64,000 bases of DNA from positions 1-64,000 of the forward strand of contig JASANC010000791.1 of assembly GCA_030248135.1 (NCBI GenBank), read 5' to 3'. The DNA is from Theristus sp. LFF4_11 (taxonomy: Eukaryota > Nematoda > Chromadorea > Monhysterida > Xyalidae). The translations under genes were made by a program, and so were the position numbers. This document shows positions 29,319-40,880 of this stretch, one piece after another (the first letter of the stretch is position 1; every line of letters begins with the position of its first letter). A model generated the notes under the pieces. That model saw nothing but the letters and a program-made list of their open reading frames with translations, searched no databases and was not told the origin of the DNA.

Positions 29319-29793
29319 ATGCAGCACTCGGACAAGAGCGGCACGTCAACGCCGACGCTGCAACGGTCGATCAGTGCGGACGAAAGCGGCCAAGTTCGCA
29401 TCGGCCAACGGACGGCCAGCGAGAGCAGTCCGAATTTCGGCCAGTTTCGCCAGCAACAAAGCGACCAGAATGCCGGGGGCGCAGGCAGCCGCGTCGCACA
29501 TCGCTCGGTCTCAGAGTGTCCGGCCGGGCACGTCTACTCGCGAGAGACTCGTTCGTGGTTGTTTGATTAATTTTGAAAGTTTATGGACGGATTCAAATGA
29601 ATGTCATTCAAAAAAATGTTTATTGTCACAAATTATTGCTTCACAACATAGAAAACTGATGTTGTTGTTGCATGTACTGATACTATTAGCTTCTGAACGT
29701 GCATTTTGCCCAGTGTTACCTGTGCGTCGTATTTCAGAGCAATGCTCCCCGCTGAAGGAGCGCTTCATGGACTTCATGCTGCGTCACGCGTGA
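29319..29793 (+). CDS. Small hydrophilic protein of unknown function (2 exons, 95 aa)
   Basis: Exons 29319-29550 and 29738-29793 join in phase (232+56 = 288 nt with TGA). The N-terminal three quarters are GC-rich and polar: Ser, Gln, Thr and Arg with no hydrophobic segment (for example TSTPTLQRSISADESG). The last exon encodes a short amphipathic-looking end (PLKERFMDFMLRHA). The Ser/Thr- and Arg-rich N-terminus offers RxxS sites a kinase could use, which is inference. The family is not recognised, and the model may miss further exons. Confidence 0.5.
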
Positions 29794-30747
29794 GACATTG
29801 GGTTCAACGGAAAACACGGCCTGCAAAAACCTTAGCAACAATTGTGAATCACATTTTCTCGGCAGAAAGTCAATGGTATTTTTGAACGATTTGAAAATGG
29901 TGACTTGATTTTGGTTGAAGGGAAAGCAATGTCGCTCAAAAAATACAGCCTCCGAGGGCGCGGAATTGTCTGCTGAAACTCTCTGCAAACATTGCAAAAC
30001 TTTTTTTGAATGTTTTTTTTTCAACTTTCCGAGGGCAACTGTTATCTTATTGAACATGAAATGCCCAGTCTGTAAATAATCTTCAGAAATCCTGGAATTA
30101 TTTTTCATGTCTCATTTTGTACTTGTACATACGCATCATTGTTGTTTTGTTTTGTAACTTTAACGACATAACTTTCATTCAACATTTCGGAACCCTGCCT
30201 GAATTCAAATCTTGTCGTATTTTATTCTACCGTAATTTTTGTAACACGCTGTGTCTTAAATGCAAGTTCTGTTATGGGTATTCGAAATTCGTACAAAACG
30301 CCATGAAACTGTGTAACGTTTGATCTACAAATAAAATTGAACAAGAAATTGAACGGTGGTAAAACGTAAAACTTGGAAGACACCGACTGGAAGCAATGAA
30401 TAATAAAACGATTGTACATGTAACATTTTGTTGCTGGTAGACTGCGAAACTTCACAGCTGGAGTCTTGTTGTTACAATTTCTAGCGCCAGGCTCACACGA
30501 GTGAGAATGCCAAGCTGACAAGACCAACATGCTGTATTTCAGTAATTCGCGTTCGTCCCCAACTAAACGTAAACCATGGACGTTATTTGAAATGCATACA
30601 GTATGAACTAGAAGGGTTTCAACCGGAATTCTAGCGTGTGAACATCGTGAAACTATGAAAATACATTGAACTAACGTTGACATAATTGTATTGTCTAATT
30701 TTGAAACAATCAAAAATAAAAATAAAAATGGGATCTTCTTATCTCCC
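29794..30747. other. Intergenic gap between a small gene and the VWA-like gene
   Basis: A/T-rich, with no exon that I can support. A long frame on the minus strand (30222-30947) is antisense to the signal-peptide exon of the next gene and lacks independent support. Confidence 0.4.
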
Positions 30748-33632
30748 ATGATGCCTTGGTGCGCACCTGTTCTTCTGGTGTTCACCATTTCGCTGTTCAC
30801 CAACGTCACGTGCACCTCATATCGAACATTTGACCGCATTGCGAATAATCGACTTGGCGGCCCCAGGCCAAACCCACGACCACCCGTGATCCGCATTCGT
30901 CCGGCGTCTCCGCCTGAGCTTGCGTTCGTCATTTCCGGCTCACGCAAGTTTGGCGCCGACTTTGAACAACGCTACACGCGCGACATAATAAGACATGTGA
31001 AACGGGACATTCTCGGGTTGGTTGCTTGAAGTGTCAATTAACGCTTTGAGCAACATTTTTTGCAGCTGTTTTATTGGATTAAGTAGAGGTTTTCAATGAA
31101 AGTATACCCAACTTCATGGTGAGCGGCATCAAATCAAGATGTCCAGCACTTTGTGTTTTTGTTGACCGAGGCTAAATATCAAATATCAGCCTGTGTTTTT
31201 TCCTTCAATCAAGCAGCTTAAATTTTGCGGCGTCACCGAAGATTGCCGCCATATTTGCGTATGCGCACGAGAAAGACAACTTTCGCACATTCATCTATTG
31301 GACGCAGAAAGAACGATTCCTGGAGCGATTTGATAAAGCGCTCGTGAACGTTGACATCGAGCGGGTGGTCACTGACTATGCCGGTCGGTCGCAGTAAACC
31401 ACACTCAAAACTGGCCCTCTTATTTCTCTCTGATATAAATCTAACTGAAAACAGTTTCCAAACGTTTTTTCAACCATTTTGGCCAAACGCGCCGTCTCTT
31501 GTGGCCTCCGGTATACAGATTTTAGATTTTTGTGTGTGGTTACCACCGGGAGCCACAAGAGATGAAGTGTTTGGCCCAAAATGTTTGGAAAAAGGTTTGG
31601 AAACCGTTTTCAGTGCTGTTAGCACGTGGAGTCCAGTCAAAATTGGTCACCGGCTTGGCCATTGGTTGCAAGATTCGAATGTCACTCTGCTTTTGGTTCA
31701 AAAAATTTATTGGGTCCGGCATCAAGCAAATCATTGGTGAAAATGCAATGTCTAACTGACCTCAACTGGCTTTTGAGGTTAATTTCCACTGCACCAAGCA
31801 ATGTTTTTCAAAGAAATCTACAATTTATTCACATGTGCATAGGCCTGGAAGGTTTGCTGAGTTTCATCAACACGTTGATGTCGGAAGACGAGGAAGAAGA
31901 AGATCAGGAGGATCCGAGAAATCCACAGCCAAGGCCCCCTGACCGCATTGTGTTCCTTCTGACGCACTGGGACGTGGACGCCAGGGAAATCAGGGATGCC
32001 TTCAAAGACAAATGCAGACGGGTTGGTTGCATGTTGGGGCATTCATGAAACAGTAGTTGGTGATCACATCACGTAGCATGTTTTAACACAGCTACGCGTC
32101 ATTAAACGATGCTCCATGAATGTCGCTTATGGTTGCTATACTTACTGGGCAGCCTCAAAAACTATCTGGACTTATCCAAAAAAGCATGAATTGAGATTTC
32201 GCAAATTTCCGTGTTCTTTTCTCGCACCCGCAACAAAGACAAGAGGCGTTTTTGCACCACTAGGTGTTTATCAGTACCGACATTTTCTGTGAGCATCGCT
32301 CTTTAAAAAAAATCAAATCAACGCGCAATTGTTTTGACGTTGCGTTTTTTCTCAGATACTGACGCACGTCAGCGTGTTCCCGAGCGTGAACGGCTCGTGC
32401 TCGGCGGAGAGCGTGCGTGCGAGTGTGGCGTTGTTTGAGCGCTACGCGAATCCGGGCAGATACTTGAAGCTGCGATCGAGCGCGTGCGCGCACGACTTTC
32501 AGCATTTCGAAGCACTCAACGCATGGATACGACACAGTGTGCCGGTGCAGAGAAGTACGGTGCGACGTTGCGATGTTTTCGGAAATTGTGGCACGAAAAT
32601 ACGACTTGCAACAATTAAAACCAGTGAAAAGCAATAAAACAAGAGTGTTTCCGTTCAGCTCGTTCGTGGACGCCAGGTAGACCCGCGGTTTGCGGTGCGT
32701 CGGACACCACACAGACCTGCGCATACAGCGGTTTAGCTCACAACAGTTCTTGTAGTTTGAGTGAAACGTCACCGAATGTTTTCTACCGCGTCAACCTTTT
32801 CAAAAATGGTGTGCTTCATTGTTCATGCTTCATCAAAAATGGTGATTTTCAGTGCTCTCATCAGAAGGCAGCGAAAAGTGCAAAGTGGTCGATCGCGCAG
32901 CGCCGTTGTCACTGACTGGCCACAGGCCTCAATTCAACATCAACAATGTCAATAATCAACATTCACCAACTACCGCTGATATTCAGCCAACATTGTCCGG
33001 CCCTTGTGAACACCCGGACGACTGTTTCGTACTGACAAAAGTGACTGGCTTTCAACCGGAGCAGCTCGCGTCCGTTGGAGTAGCAATAGTGCTAGTGCTG
33101 ACGGTCGTCATCGCAATCTGCTACTGTCTTTATCGAAGGCACATGAGAAAGAAGTACTCGTTGCGTGCTGGTCTGAAGCTGCATTTTGACGTTAGTCACA
33201 CTGTTTTTAGTTTCAAAAAAGTTCAGGTTTCTTTAATTGGTTTGAAAAAAATGTTACTGGGGACGTTTTGCATTCAGGATAGCCAAACTTTTGAAGCAGA
33301 ACAGAAAAGTGCTGAATACGCATCTGTTATGCAGACAATCGGTCAGAAAAAAAGCAAATCTCATTTGAAAGTGTTCATCCAAACTACTGCTTGGTCAGGG
33401 CATGATGATGGCACGCAACTCGGTGCACATCCACGAGCTGATGAAGAAGAAAGAGGCGGAGCGACGACGCAAGCGGACGTTGAAGGCACGTCTGCAGCGG
33501 AAACGAAGCAGCAGAAAGCAGCGGGCGTCGCGCAAGCACACGAGCCACGCAGAGGCCAGCTCGCACACGCACAACTCGGCCGCACAACACTCGAGGGTGC
33601 ACAGCTCGAAGAAACACTCGCCAACCAACTGA
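30748..33632 (+). CDS. Single-pass surface protein with a degenerate VWA-like domain (6 exons, 461 aa)
   Basis: Exons 30748-31016, 31217-31383, 31843-32021, 32356-32554, 32853-33190 and 33399-33632 sum to 1,386 nt. A signal peptide (MMPWCAPVLLVFTISLFTNVTC) is followed by a Pro/Arg-rich linker and a region of about 220 residues with the layout of a von Willebrand A fold. Strand 1 is LAFVISGSRKFG. A helix follows, then FRTFIYW, DRIVFLLTHWDVDAREI and ILTHVSVFPSV. The metal site motif DxSxS is not kept (ISGSRK), so it probably does not bind ligand through a cation. An acidic loop (SEDEEEEDQED) interrupts the domain. After a Cys-containing stalk comes a transmembrane helix (LASVGVAIVLVLTVVIAICYCLY), then a very basic tail rich in Arg, Lys, Ser and His. 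Adhesion or receptor function is inference. The junction of exons 4 and 5 could also include an 18-nt microexon near 32660. Confidence 0.75.
31448..31618. repeat. Intronic hairpin with ~70-nt arms
   Basis: The arm at 31448-31514 (starting AACTGAAAACAGTTTCCAAACG) pairs with 31545-31618 (ending GGAAACCGTTTTCAGTGCTG) at roughly 80 percent by eye. The loop is about 30 nt. It lies in intron 2 of the VWA-like gene. It could be a small foldback MITE or a transcribed hairpin. Confidence 0.7.
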
Positions 33633-33883
33633 CCTGTGCAATAGTGTACAGTTCAAGTTTGCACGCTTTTAATGTTGCTGCTCATTCATTATTCGCTGCT
33701 TATTTTGTGAGTCCAAGGAAACAGATTCAGATGAGCGAACCCTTGTCGTTGAACTACTGCTTTTTTTCGATTTCCACTCGTCTGTTTTTATTGTCTGCGA
33801 CAAAACCTACCATATTCCATGCAGTCTGATGTTATCATTTTGTGTAAAGAAGGAGGAAGTAATGTGGAATGGATTTGTGGAAA

Positions 33884-34116
33884 GGCCGCACAGCTGAAAA
33901 CTGAACGCGCTGTGTTGCGGACGAACGTAGTCCAAATGAACTAAAATAATTTTATTGCGTGAAAAAACTGATCAGCTTTATTTTCTTCATTTGTTGCACA
34001 AAACTGCAGCTAGATAACATTCCGTTTTGCTGATTTCAAATTGCCGCTCAGCCGTGAAACATTTTCCCTATCTGTGCGTGCAAAGGCATCTTGCGACACA
34101 TTCCAAAAGAAAGATA
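33884..34116 (-). repeat. Dispersed repeat family X, reverse copy
   Basis: Reverse orientation relative of 5540-5860 and 46490-46780: the complement carries GTGCGGCCTTTCC, the CGTTCAGTTTTCAGC block, and an ATTATCTTTC to TTTTCACGG stretch. It lies just downstream of the VWA-like gene. Confidence 0.6.
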
Positions 34117-34915
34117 ATACAAAAGTTTTCATAAAGTGAACTGGACACGCACACGCTAAAATCAATCACAAGTGGTCACAAAACACGCACCACAATTTGA
34201 CAATTGTTTTGCTAAAATCAGATTCACAACAAAGATTCCGATAAAACTTTTTTTCAGCTAAAAGTCCGATAAAACCCATACTCAAACAACGAAATAATGT
34301 ACAGTGTATGTACAACTTGGCAGACGGTACCTACGAATATTTTCAAACTTTATATCACAAACAATTTTGAAAATGAATAAAGCAAGTTGGTCACAGACAT
34401 GCAACGACAGCGCGGTTGGCTGAATCCTGCTCTGGCCAGCCAATCAGCGCACCAGTGACATGCAATGCAGCCAATCACTAGCAACATCATCTGTATGTAC
34501 GGCCTATGTCCATGAACAAAATGAGCGTGAAATAAGCTAATCAAACTGGATAAATATGGAATTTCATAAACAATAAACATGATGTCACATTTTTGCACAT
34601 ACATGTAAGAATGCATAAGTTCGTTGATGGTTTACACGATGGCTGTTTGAATTGAATCCTTTTAAAAAAGATCCTTTCCTGTTCACGGTTGAAAACGTTG
34701 CCATGGCACTGAACCTGCTAGCGGTTTGTCATAATTTTCAAATACAAATCCAGATTTTCAGAGTGCAACTACGCAAATTGCAACATTTTTAACGGATTCC
34801 CGGTCGTTAAACGGAGATTTTTTTGAGATTCAAAAATAGAATGCAACAAAAAATTCAAAATACAAAATGCAAATTATATTACAAAGATGCAACAAAATCA
34901 GTGCAACATTGTTCA
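34117..34915. other. Intergenic between two convergent genes
   Basis: The convergent VWA-like (+) and hexokinase (-) genes must place their 3' ends here. CCAATCAGC and CCAATCACT motifs near 34440-34475 recall the MITE family at 17.7 kb. No gene was seen. Confidence 0.4.
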
Positions 34916-37900
34916 CTATGACGCCAGTTTTGACGCGGAGCGTTTTTTCTCTTCTGCGACGCGACACGCAACGGCGGCGACAAGCGCTGCACCTTTGCCG
35001 CTGCCGTCTTCCGACAACATCAATTGAAACTGGAATTAAAATGAACACAATCTTTCAATTGCTGATTGACGATACGAGAAGGTCTTGACATTCGAAATAA
35101 GATTCGGTATGTGTTTAAGCTAGAATCGATGAGAAAGCTACCAATACCATTAGAATCCAAACACACAATGCATAAATGCAGAAACGGAACAGAAATTCAA
35201 TGAGCCTTCAAACGAGACCAAAATGTATTTGCACTTACATCCAGATCGGGGTCTATCAATTGCGCGACTTTCTGATCCAGCAACTGTTTGAATGTCGGAT
35301 GGAAACGATACACGGAGCCGTCGACACCGACCGTCACGAACGGCTTGCGCATACGGTTCAGCAGAACAGACACGGTCGCTGCGCAAAGGTACGCTGCCCG
35401 AGTGCTAACCTGAAAATAAGTGACTGGAAATAACAGTGCAATCAAAAGTCGGGCTTCTAAATTGGGACCAGTAAAATGTCAGTGCTACATTGTGGGAGAA
35501 CGTGGTGCTCTTGACACCAGCATTGCGGAGAATCGCGATTCGCATTCCGCCACACCATAGCACAGGCAATGATCGTGACACGTGGTCAACCGTGACTATT
35601 ATAATTTTCACTAACCAATGAGCACACATATGCGACGTTGGCGCAATCCGAGATGGACACTTGTTCGATGCCGAGATCCTCGAGGATTTCGAATGTGTGC
35701 AGGAAGTTGCGCTCTTCATCCATAAGATCACTGAAATTCCGTTTGGTTTGCAAATTGTCCCTTTATAACTTTAAATAAATAATCCACTGCACTGCTAATT
35801 TTTAGTCCAAATATACTTTCCTTACAGCCTTCCAGCATGACACGTTGATTGGTGGTTACATGAACAATCGGTGTTTGCTGCAACCATCAGCACTGGTTGT
35901 TAACAGATGAGAACACCAAACACTCGATCCAAAGAACGTACGATTCAATTTCGGAGACGAATTTTGTGGGGAAGCTGCCCTTTTTGTAGAGACGACTGGC
36001 CGACTCGGCGCCGTCGAACAGAAGCTGCTCATCGATGAGGTGCACGAGTACCAGACGCACCATCTCGCCCATGTACATGCCGCTGATCATCTTCTCAAAT
36101 CTGAAGTGACGATAAACAGTCCGATGACATTGGCCACAGTTATTTGGAAACGGGCGAACAAGTAGCTAGCAACGTTCACATTCAGCTGATCAAGAATAGA
36201 ATGAACTCGGTTTTGCTAAATGCAAAGTTTTATTTGCCAGACGTCACTTACAGCTGCTTTCCAACGTTTATTGAGTTCGCGTCCACGTCGTGGTCGTATC
36301 GAGTGCGCACGAACTCGAGGCACCGATCGTCCCCGAACGCGCCCCACTCGGTGTTGATGATCACCTCATCCGGCCCACCGTCGTTCGCGTCGATTTCCCC
36401 CTCCAGTTTCGGGCACCTTGCCAGCTTCTCCATGTAGCACGCGTTCGTTCCCGTGCCTGAATGCAAATAAATGTTCGAAGGTTTGTGTTGTAGATTATTA
36501 TCGTGCATGTAGCTGCTTTTGTGCACCTTTCAGCTTCAACAGTTTAGGAATTATTGTTAGAAATGACCAGAATCCCTGAGAAATCGTGCTTACTAAGTTG
36601 GGGACCAAGAGCTATAGGCGCGTTTAGCTACTGAAAGTGGCTGCTAAAAGGCCATTGAAAGTGCTACTATAATATGTGTTTCAAGATAGTGTGTGGTAGC
36701 CACTTTAGGAGCTACTTTGGTAGCCAAATTAAGGCCGCGTGCTCGCAGTGTTGCATGAAAGTGCACTGCAAATCACCGACCGACGATGACGCCGACGTTG
36801 CAGCTGTTCTCCTGATGGGCGCAGGCCATTAGTGTCCCAGTTGTGTCGTTCAGAATGCCGACAACGTCGATTTTGATGTCCTGCAAGTGAACGGTGTTCG
36901 TAGACATCGAATGGAAAAGTGGCAGAGAAATGGGCAAGCAACGCGAGCCAACTAAAGTCGTCATTATTCTGTTTCAAAACTAGCAACAGTTGCACGCTGG
37001 AATGTGTGGTCCACTGGTTGGCTGTTGGTTGTTCTTGAGTTGGGCCCTATATTTGGATCGATCAGTTTGAGACAATAATCAACCAGCGAGAAAAATTCAG
37101 ATTTGTGAAAGCCGACGGTTTTGAAGTACGAAACTCGAAAGCCACCAACCGTTCTCCTGTCAACGGCCTCTTTCAACAGTTGCACCACGTCGTTGCCCTC
37201 GACGCCACTCGCCGAGAAGCCCTTGGTCCAGTTGATCAGCGTTGCCTTGGTCAGTCCGTCCTGGCGGCACGGAAACGAGAACGTGAAACCGAGTGGCAGC
37301 GTTTGGTCGCCGTCGAGCTCGTGCTCCTTCATGAACACGGACATGCAGTGCGCGATGTGGTCGAACAGCTGCAGTAGGGTGAACGGGCATGGCTGACAAG
37401 TGTTTTGATTTTAACAATTGCCAAATCAAGAAAGTCTGCAGGAAATTGGTGATCCGAAAAAAAACAATTATGCTGAACAATGTATCACCATTTTTGCAGT
37501 GCCCGTCATGACGGCCGGCGGCACGTGGAATATCTTGCTGACCATCTCGGCGTGCCGTCCGTTCAGGCGAATCAGCAGCACCCGAAAGTTGGTGCCGCCG
37601 AGGTCGAGCGCCAGAAAGTTGCCGACCTCCGTGCCGTTCGGCACCGAGCGAACGTACGACGGCAGCATCTTCACCGAGGCGCTCGGCGCTGCAATGAGCC
37701 AGCTAGGGGTCAAGCTTTTCAGCGAGTTGAAAATTAACGGCCAATCAATGAACTGTGGCTGCTGGATTGGCCACATTTGGCCAACGATTTGAAGCCACCA
37801 ATGGCGAACAATTCTGACTGTTCTCGGATTTTGTTCAAACTGACAAACGCCTAGACCTTTCTGTCTGCCCGTTGTCTAACCTGTTTCCTTGGCCAGACCC

Positions 37901-37983
37901 CGCTCCATCTGTTCCTCGAACAGCTGCATCACCTGCTTCAGCTTCTCATCGTTCACAACCAACTCATCGCAGATGTCGTGAAT
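34916..37983 (-). CDS. Hexokinase, single catalytic unit (9 core exons; first exon unresolved)
   Basis: Core exons (minus strand) 37881-37983, 37489-37688, 37151-37368 (donor within 1-2 nt), 36781-36880, 36252-36456, 35942-36100, 35616-35730, 35239-35409 and 34916-35029 encode about 461 residues plus stop. Hexokinase phosphorylates glucose with ATP at the first step of glycolysis. All family motifs are present: phosphate-binding [10 protein letters not shown], sugar-binding [10 protein letters not shown] and [14 protein letters not shown] with the catalytic Asp (about core residue 186), [32 protein letters not shown] and the C-terminal [12 protein letters not shown] adenosine site. Size matches single-domain 50-kDa invertebrate hexokinases, not the fused vertebrate type. 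The core opens with a phase-0 acceptor, so a short upstream exon supplies the start. Candidates are an exon starting ATG near 38873 (MSQSWAA, donor GTGATG) or the exon at 40923-41048. Confidence 0.95.
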
Positions 37984-40880
37984 CTGAAACAATCGAAAAC
38001 GGTGAATTCTGATCAGACTGGATAAATTTGAATGAAACATTGAAAATGAGCGTTTTGAGTTCAGTTTTCCTCCAACTTGACACTCACTTTGTCAGTCTTT
38101 GTTCTGACAGGACAATCGGCAAAAGCCTTCTGCGAGCAGTGCACGCAGTTTTCACAGCGCAATTCCAAAAACTTCAGCAACGGTGGTGGCAGTTCGGTGA
38201 TCAACATTATTAGGGTTGAATGCTTTTTGGGTGCGTGTCAGCGTTCAGTGTTTCATACACCGAGACGGAAAAGTCAAATGAAATCTTCAATATGAGTTTG
38301 TGCCAAATAATGGTCCACTTTTATACTGAACGAAAACAAAGTGCGATTGCAATGAGCAATGAAAAGATTTTTATAACAGAACGCAGCAGCAAGTAATGAT
38401 TTTTGTTATGTGCGTAAATCCAACCAACCACGCAAACAAGTCCATTCGCATAAATTATACGCACAGTGGATAGAAAGAAAACCGAATTTGCGGTGCAACC
38501 GAGTAACACCCACCAGCACCCTATACATAATGGCCTGCAAAAAATGTGTTTGTTGGCGTGAAAACGTCTGTTTTCTGTCAGTTCAATACACAAGACGCAG
38601 TGAGTCAGCATAACAACGTTGTTGCAGTTGATGTGTGCCAACTTGTCTGTCTGTTTGTTTTTTTTTAACCGCGCTCAAGTCTTTTTGAAAGAGCGCGCGC
38701 ACCTCAAAATGGTGTCTTACGCACAGTTGACTCACACGCTGTTGACAACATTTTAGTGTGATTTTGCAATTATAAACTGAGATTTTTTTGAAAAAAGACG
38801 TCATATTTGAAGACAGGTTGTTGATTTGCGTTGACACATTTGTCATCATCACCGCCGCCCACGATTGCGACATCCCGGTGATTTGAAGGACTGATAAAAT
38901 GTTACTATTTTTGAAACTTTTACAATTTAAAAATGCACCAATATTAACATTACTTATCTCATAAAAATTGTTATATTCATTGTGGTAACATTCACAGCCC
39001 TTACGATGTATTGGTTACTGACTAGAGAAACTCTCACACAAACGCACTGCATGGCATTTGAAAATTGACAAATCAACGAATAGGTAATCTTATGAGACGT
39101 TCTTTCTTGTTTGGCAGAACGCACTTTGTTGTAAAGGCCAGTGCAACAGTGAGTGCGGCACAGCAACGATCGCAAATTAAAATTACAACAATGCAAACAC
39201 ACGATGTTTGCACGACACAAAATCGTTCGGTCCGTTGTTCGTCGCCAAGATAAAGAATAAACAATAAATCACACAAAAAAGAGGGAACTGCAGTGTGCAG
39301 GAAATTTGCAACGTTTGACACTGATGTGTGCATCAATGAAATATTTAACAAAACGAAACCTTATTGCAAGACCAGTGGCATTCTTGCGCTGTTCCAGCCT
39401 TCCCCTTATTCTTCGCCAATCATGCGCATCATTCTACAACTGCAAACATACCCTGGATCCAGTCCTCGGCTGCAGACTGTCGCGTCGAGCCAAGCGATGC
39501 ACCCGTTCAACGGCACGGGGCACCAACGGGGCACCGCAGTACAGACCCAACATTGAAATGGTTTTTGCGCTTTTTTTAAATTCAATGGAGCATTCGCAAG
39601 TTTTGCCCGACCAACCGGACAGAAGTCACATTATTCTTGCAAAAGCAACAATTTGGGTGGTGGATTCAACTGGTGTCATGAGCGTATTTGGTAAAAAAAG
39701 ACCTGAAAAGGCAAACATTTACTTTCAGTTTCCGCCAAACACATTGCAACGTGTACGACTATACGAAACCAGCAGACTCATTTACAACAGATTTTTTGCA
39801 AAAGATGTTTATTGCGCCACGGAAGTAAAAGAAGGAAAATGAGACATACTTTAGTGGCAATACGGGTTTCGGTCTTCTGTCGGGTTCTTTTGATTGTTTT
39901 TACGTTTTTATGACCAGCAAGAAAAATTAAGCCACGAACTATCTTGGAAGTTCAACACAAATAAAAGGAATAACAAAAAATGACAAAATGGTTGGCTTAT
40001 TCGCTTCACAAAAAGTTTTTTGGGTGCAACTTTTTTAACCGTGTCAACTGTGCCATTAAATCCAGCTTGTACACATTATATTCATTAACCACAGCTTGGC
40101 AGGCAGCCTTGCGAAAAATATTGATTTCTCATCAAGAAATATAACGAGACCAGCGCCCACGATAGCATGGAATAATAAAACCAATTTTTTCTGACAAAAA
40201 ACTTGAGAGAGAGAAGTTTTTCTCGAACTTGGGAAACTTGCAAAAGTTTCAAAGCGGGGCTTCTCAGCTCAGCGTCAAAACCAAACAATGTCGCGGAGGA
40301 AAGGGGGCATGAATTTCTCAATCGAAGCTTGCGCGGTGCGTGACTGAAAATAAAATGCTCATGTCATGTGCACGTAACGACACGACATGCAGCCGCAGAC
40401 ATTCGGCCAGACAGACGCTGCCGGTTGTGCTGTGAGCGTGCGGGGCAACTGGCACACACAAAAATCCATAGCATAAACACAAGCGGCGAGGCAAAATGCT
40501 TGAAGCCACGTGGCCATCGCCTCCGTGTTGGCCTGAACTGTCTGCGCATGTTTCTGCGCCGTCTAAAACTCAGAAAAGGCATGTTACAGCGTTTTTCTGA
40601 TCGATCAAAACGTGTCTCGCAATTCTTCTGCTTTTCTATGTTTGGTGTAACGTGTATTTCATCAGAAACTTACAGAAAACATCTTTTTTCAGGAATTTAG
40701 GGTCCCGTTCGTTGAATGCGTGACAGAGCAATTGATCAAGCCATATGCGCAGCAAAGAAAGTGTTTTTGACTATCCAAAATGCATACACATGAGTTACAG
40801 TTTGGTTAACAGACTGTGTAATGAATCAAAGAACACTTGCCGATAATGTTTAAAAAAACACTGACCAAAACGTTACCATT
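37984..40880. other. Region between hexokinase core and tetraspanin tail
   Basis: This probably contains the hexokinase first exon and promoter. Three GC-richer islands (38845-38875, 39460-39545 and 40365-40580) have short open frames on the minus strand, but none has decisive support. A 178-codon frame on the plus strand (39306-39842) shows no family features. Confidence 0.4.

Noticed and set aside
30222..30947. 241-codon minus-strand open frame
   Set aside because: Its best part is antisense to the signal-peptide exon of the VWA-like gene, and the rest is low in coding character.
32650..32690. 18-nt microexon between VWA-gene exons 4 and 5
   Set aside because: Splice-like signals flank it, but the reading frame works without it, and there is no transcript evidence.
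39306..39842. 178-codon plus-strand open frame in the region upstream of hexokinase
   Set aside because: No family motif, no compositional or splice support, and it overlaps short minus-strand candidates; treated as chance.
40365..40580. Minus-strand Arg-rich frame that could be a hexokinase first exon
   Set aside because: No well-placed donor in phase with the hexokinase acceptor was evident; other candidates fit at least as well.
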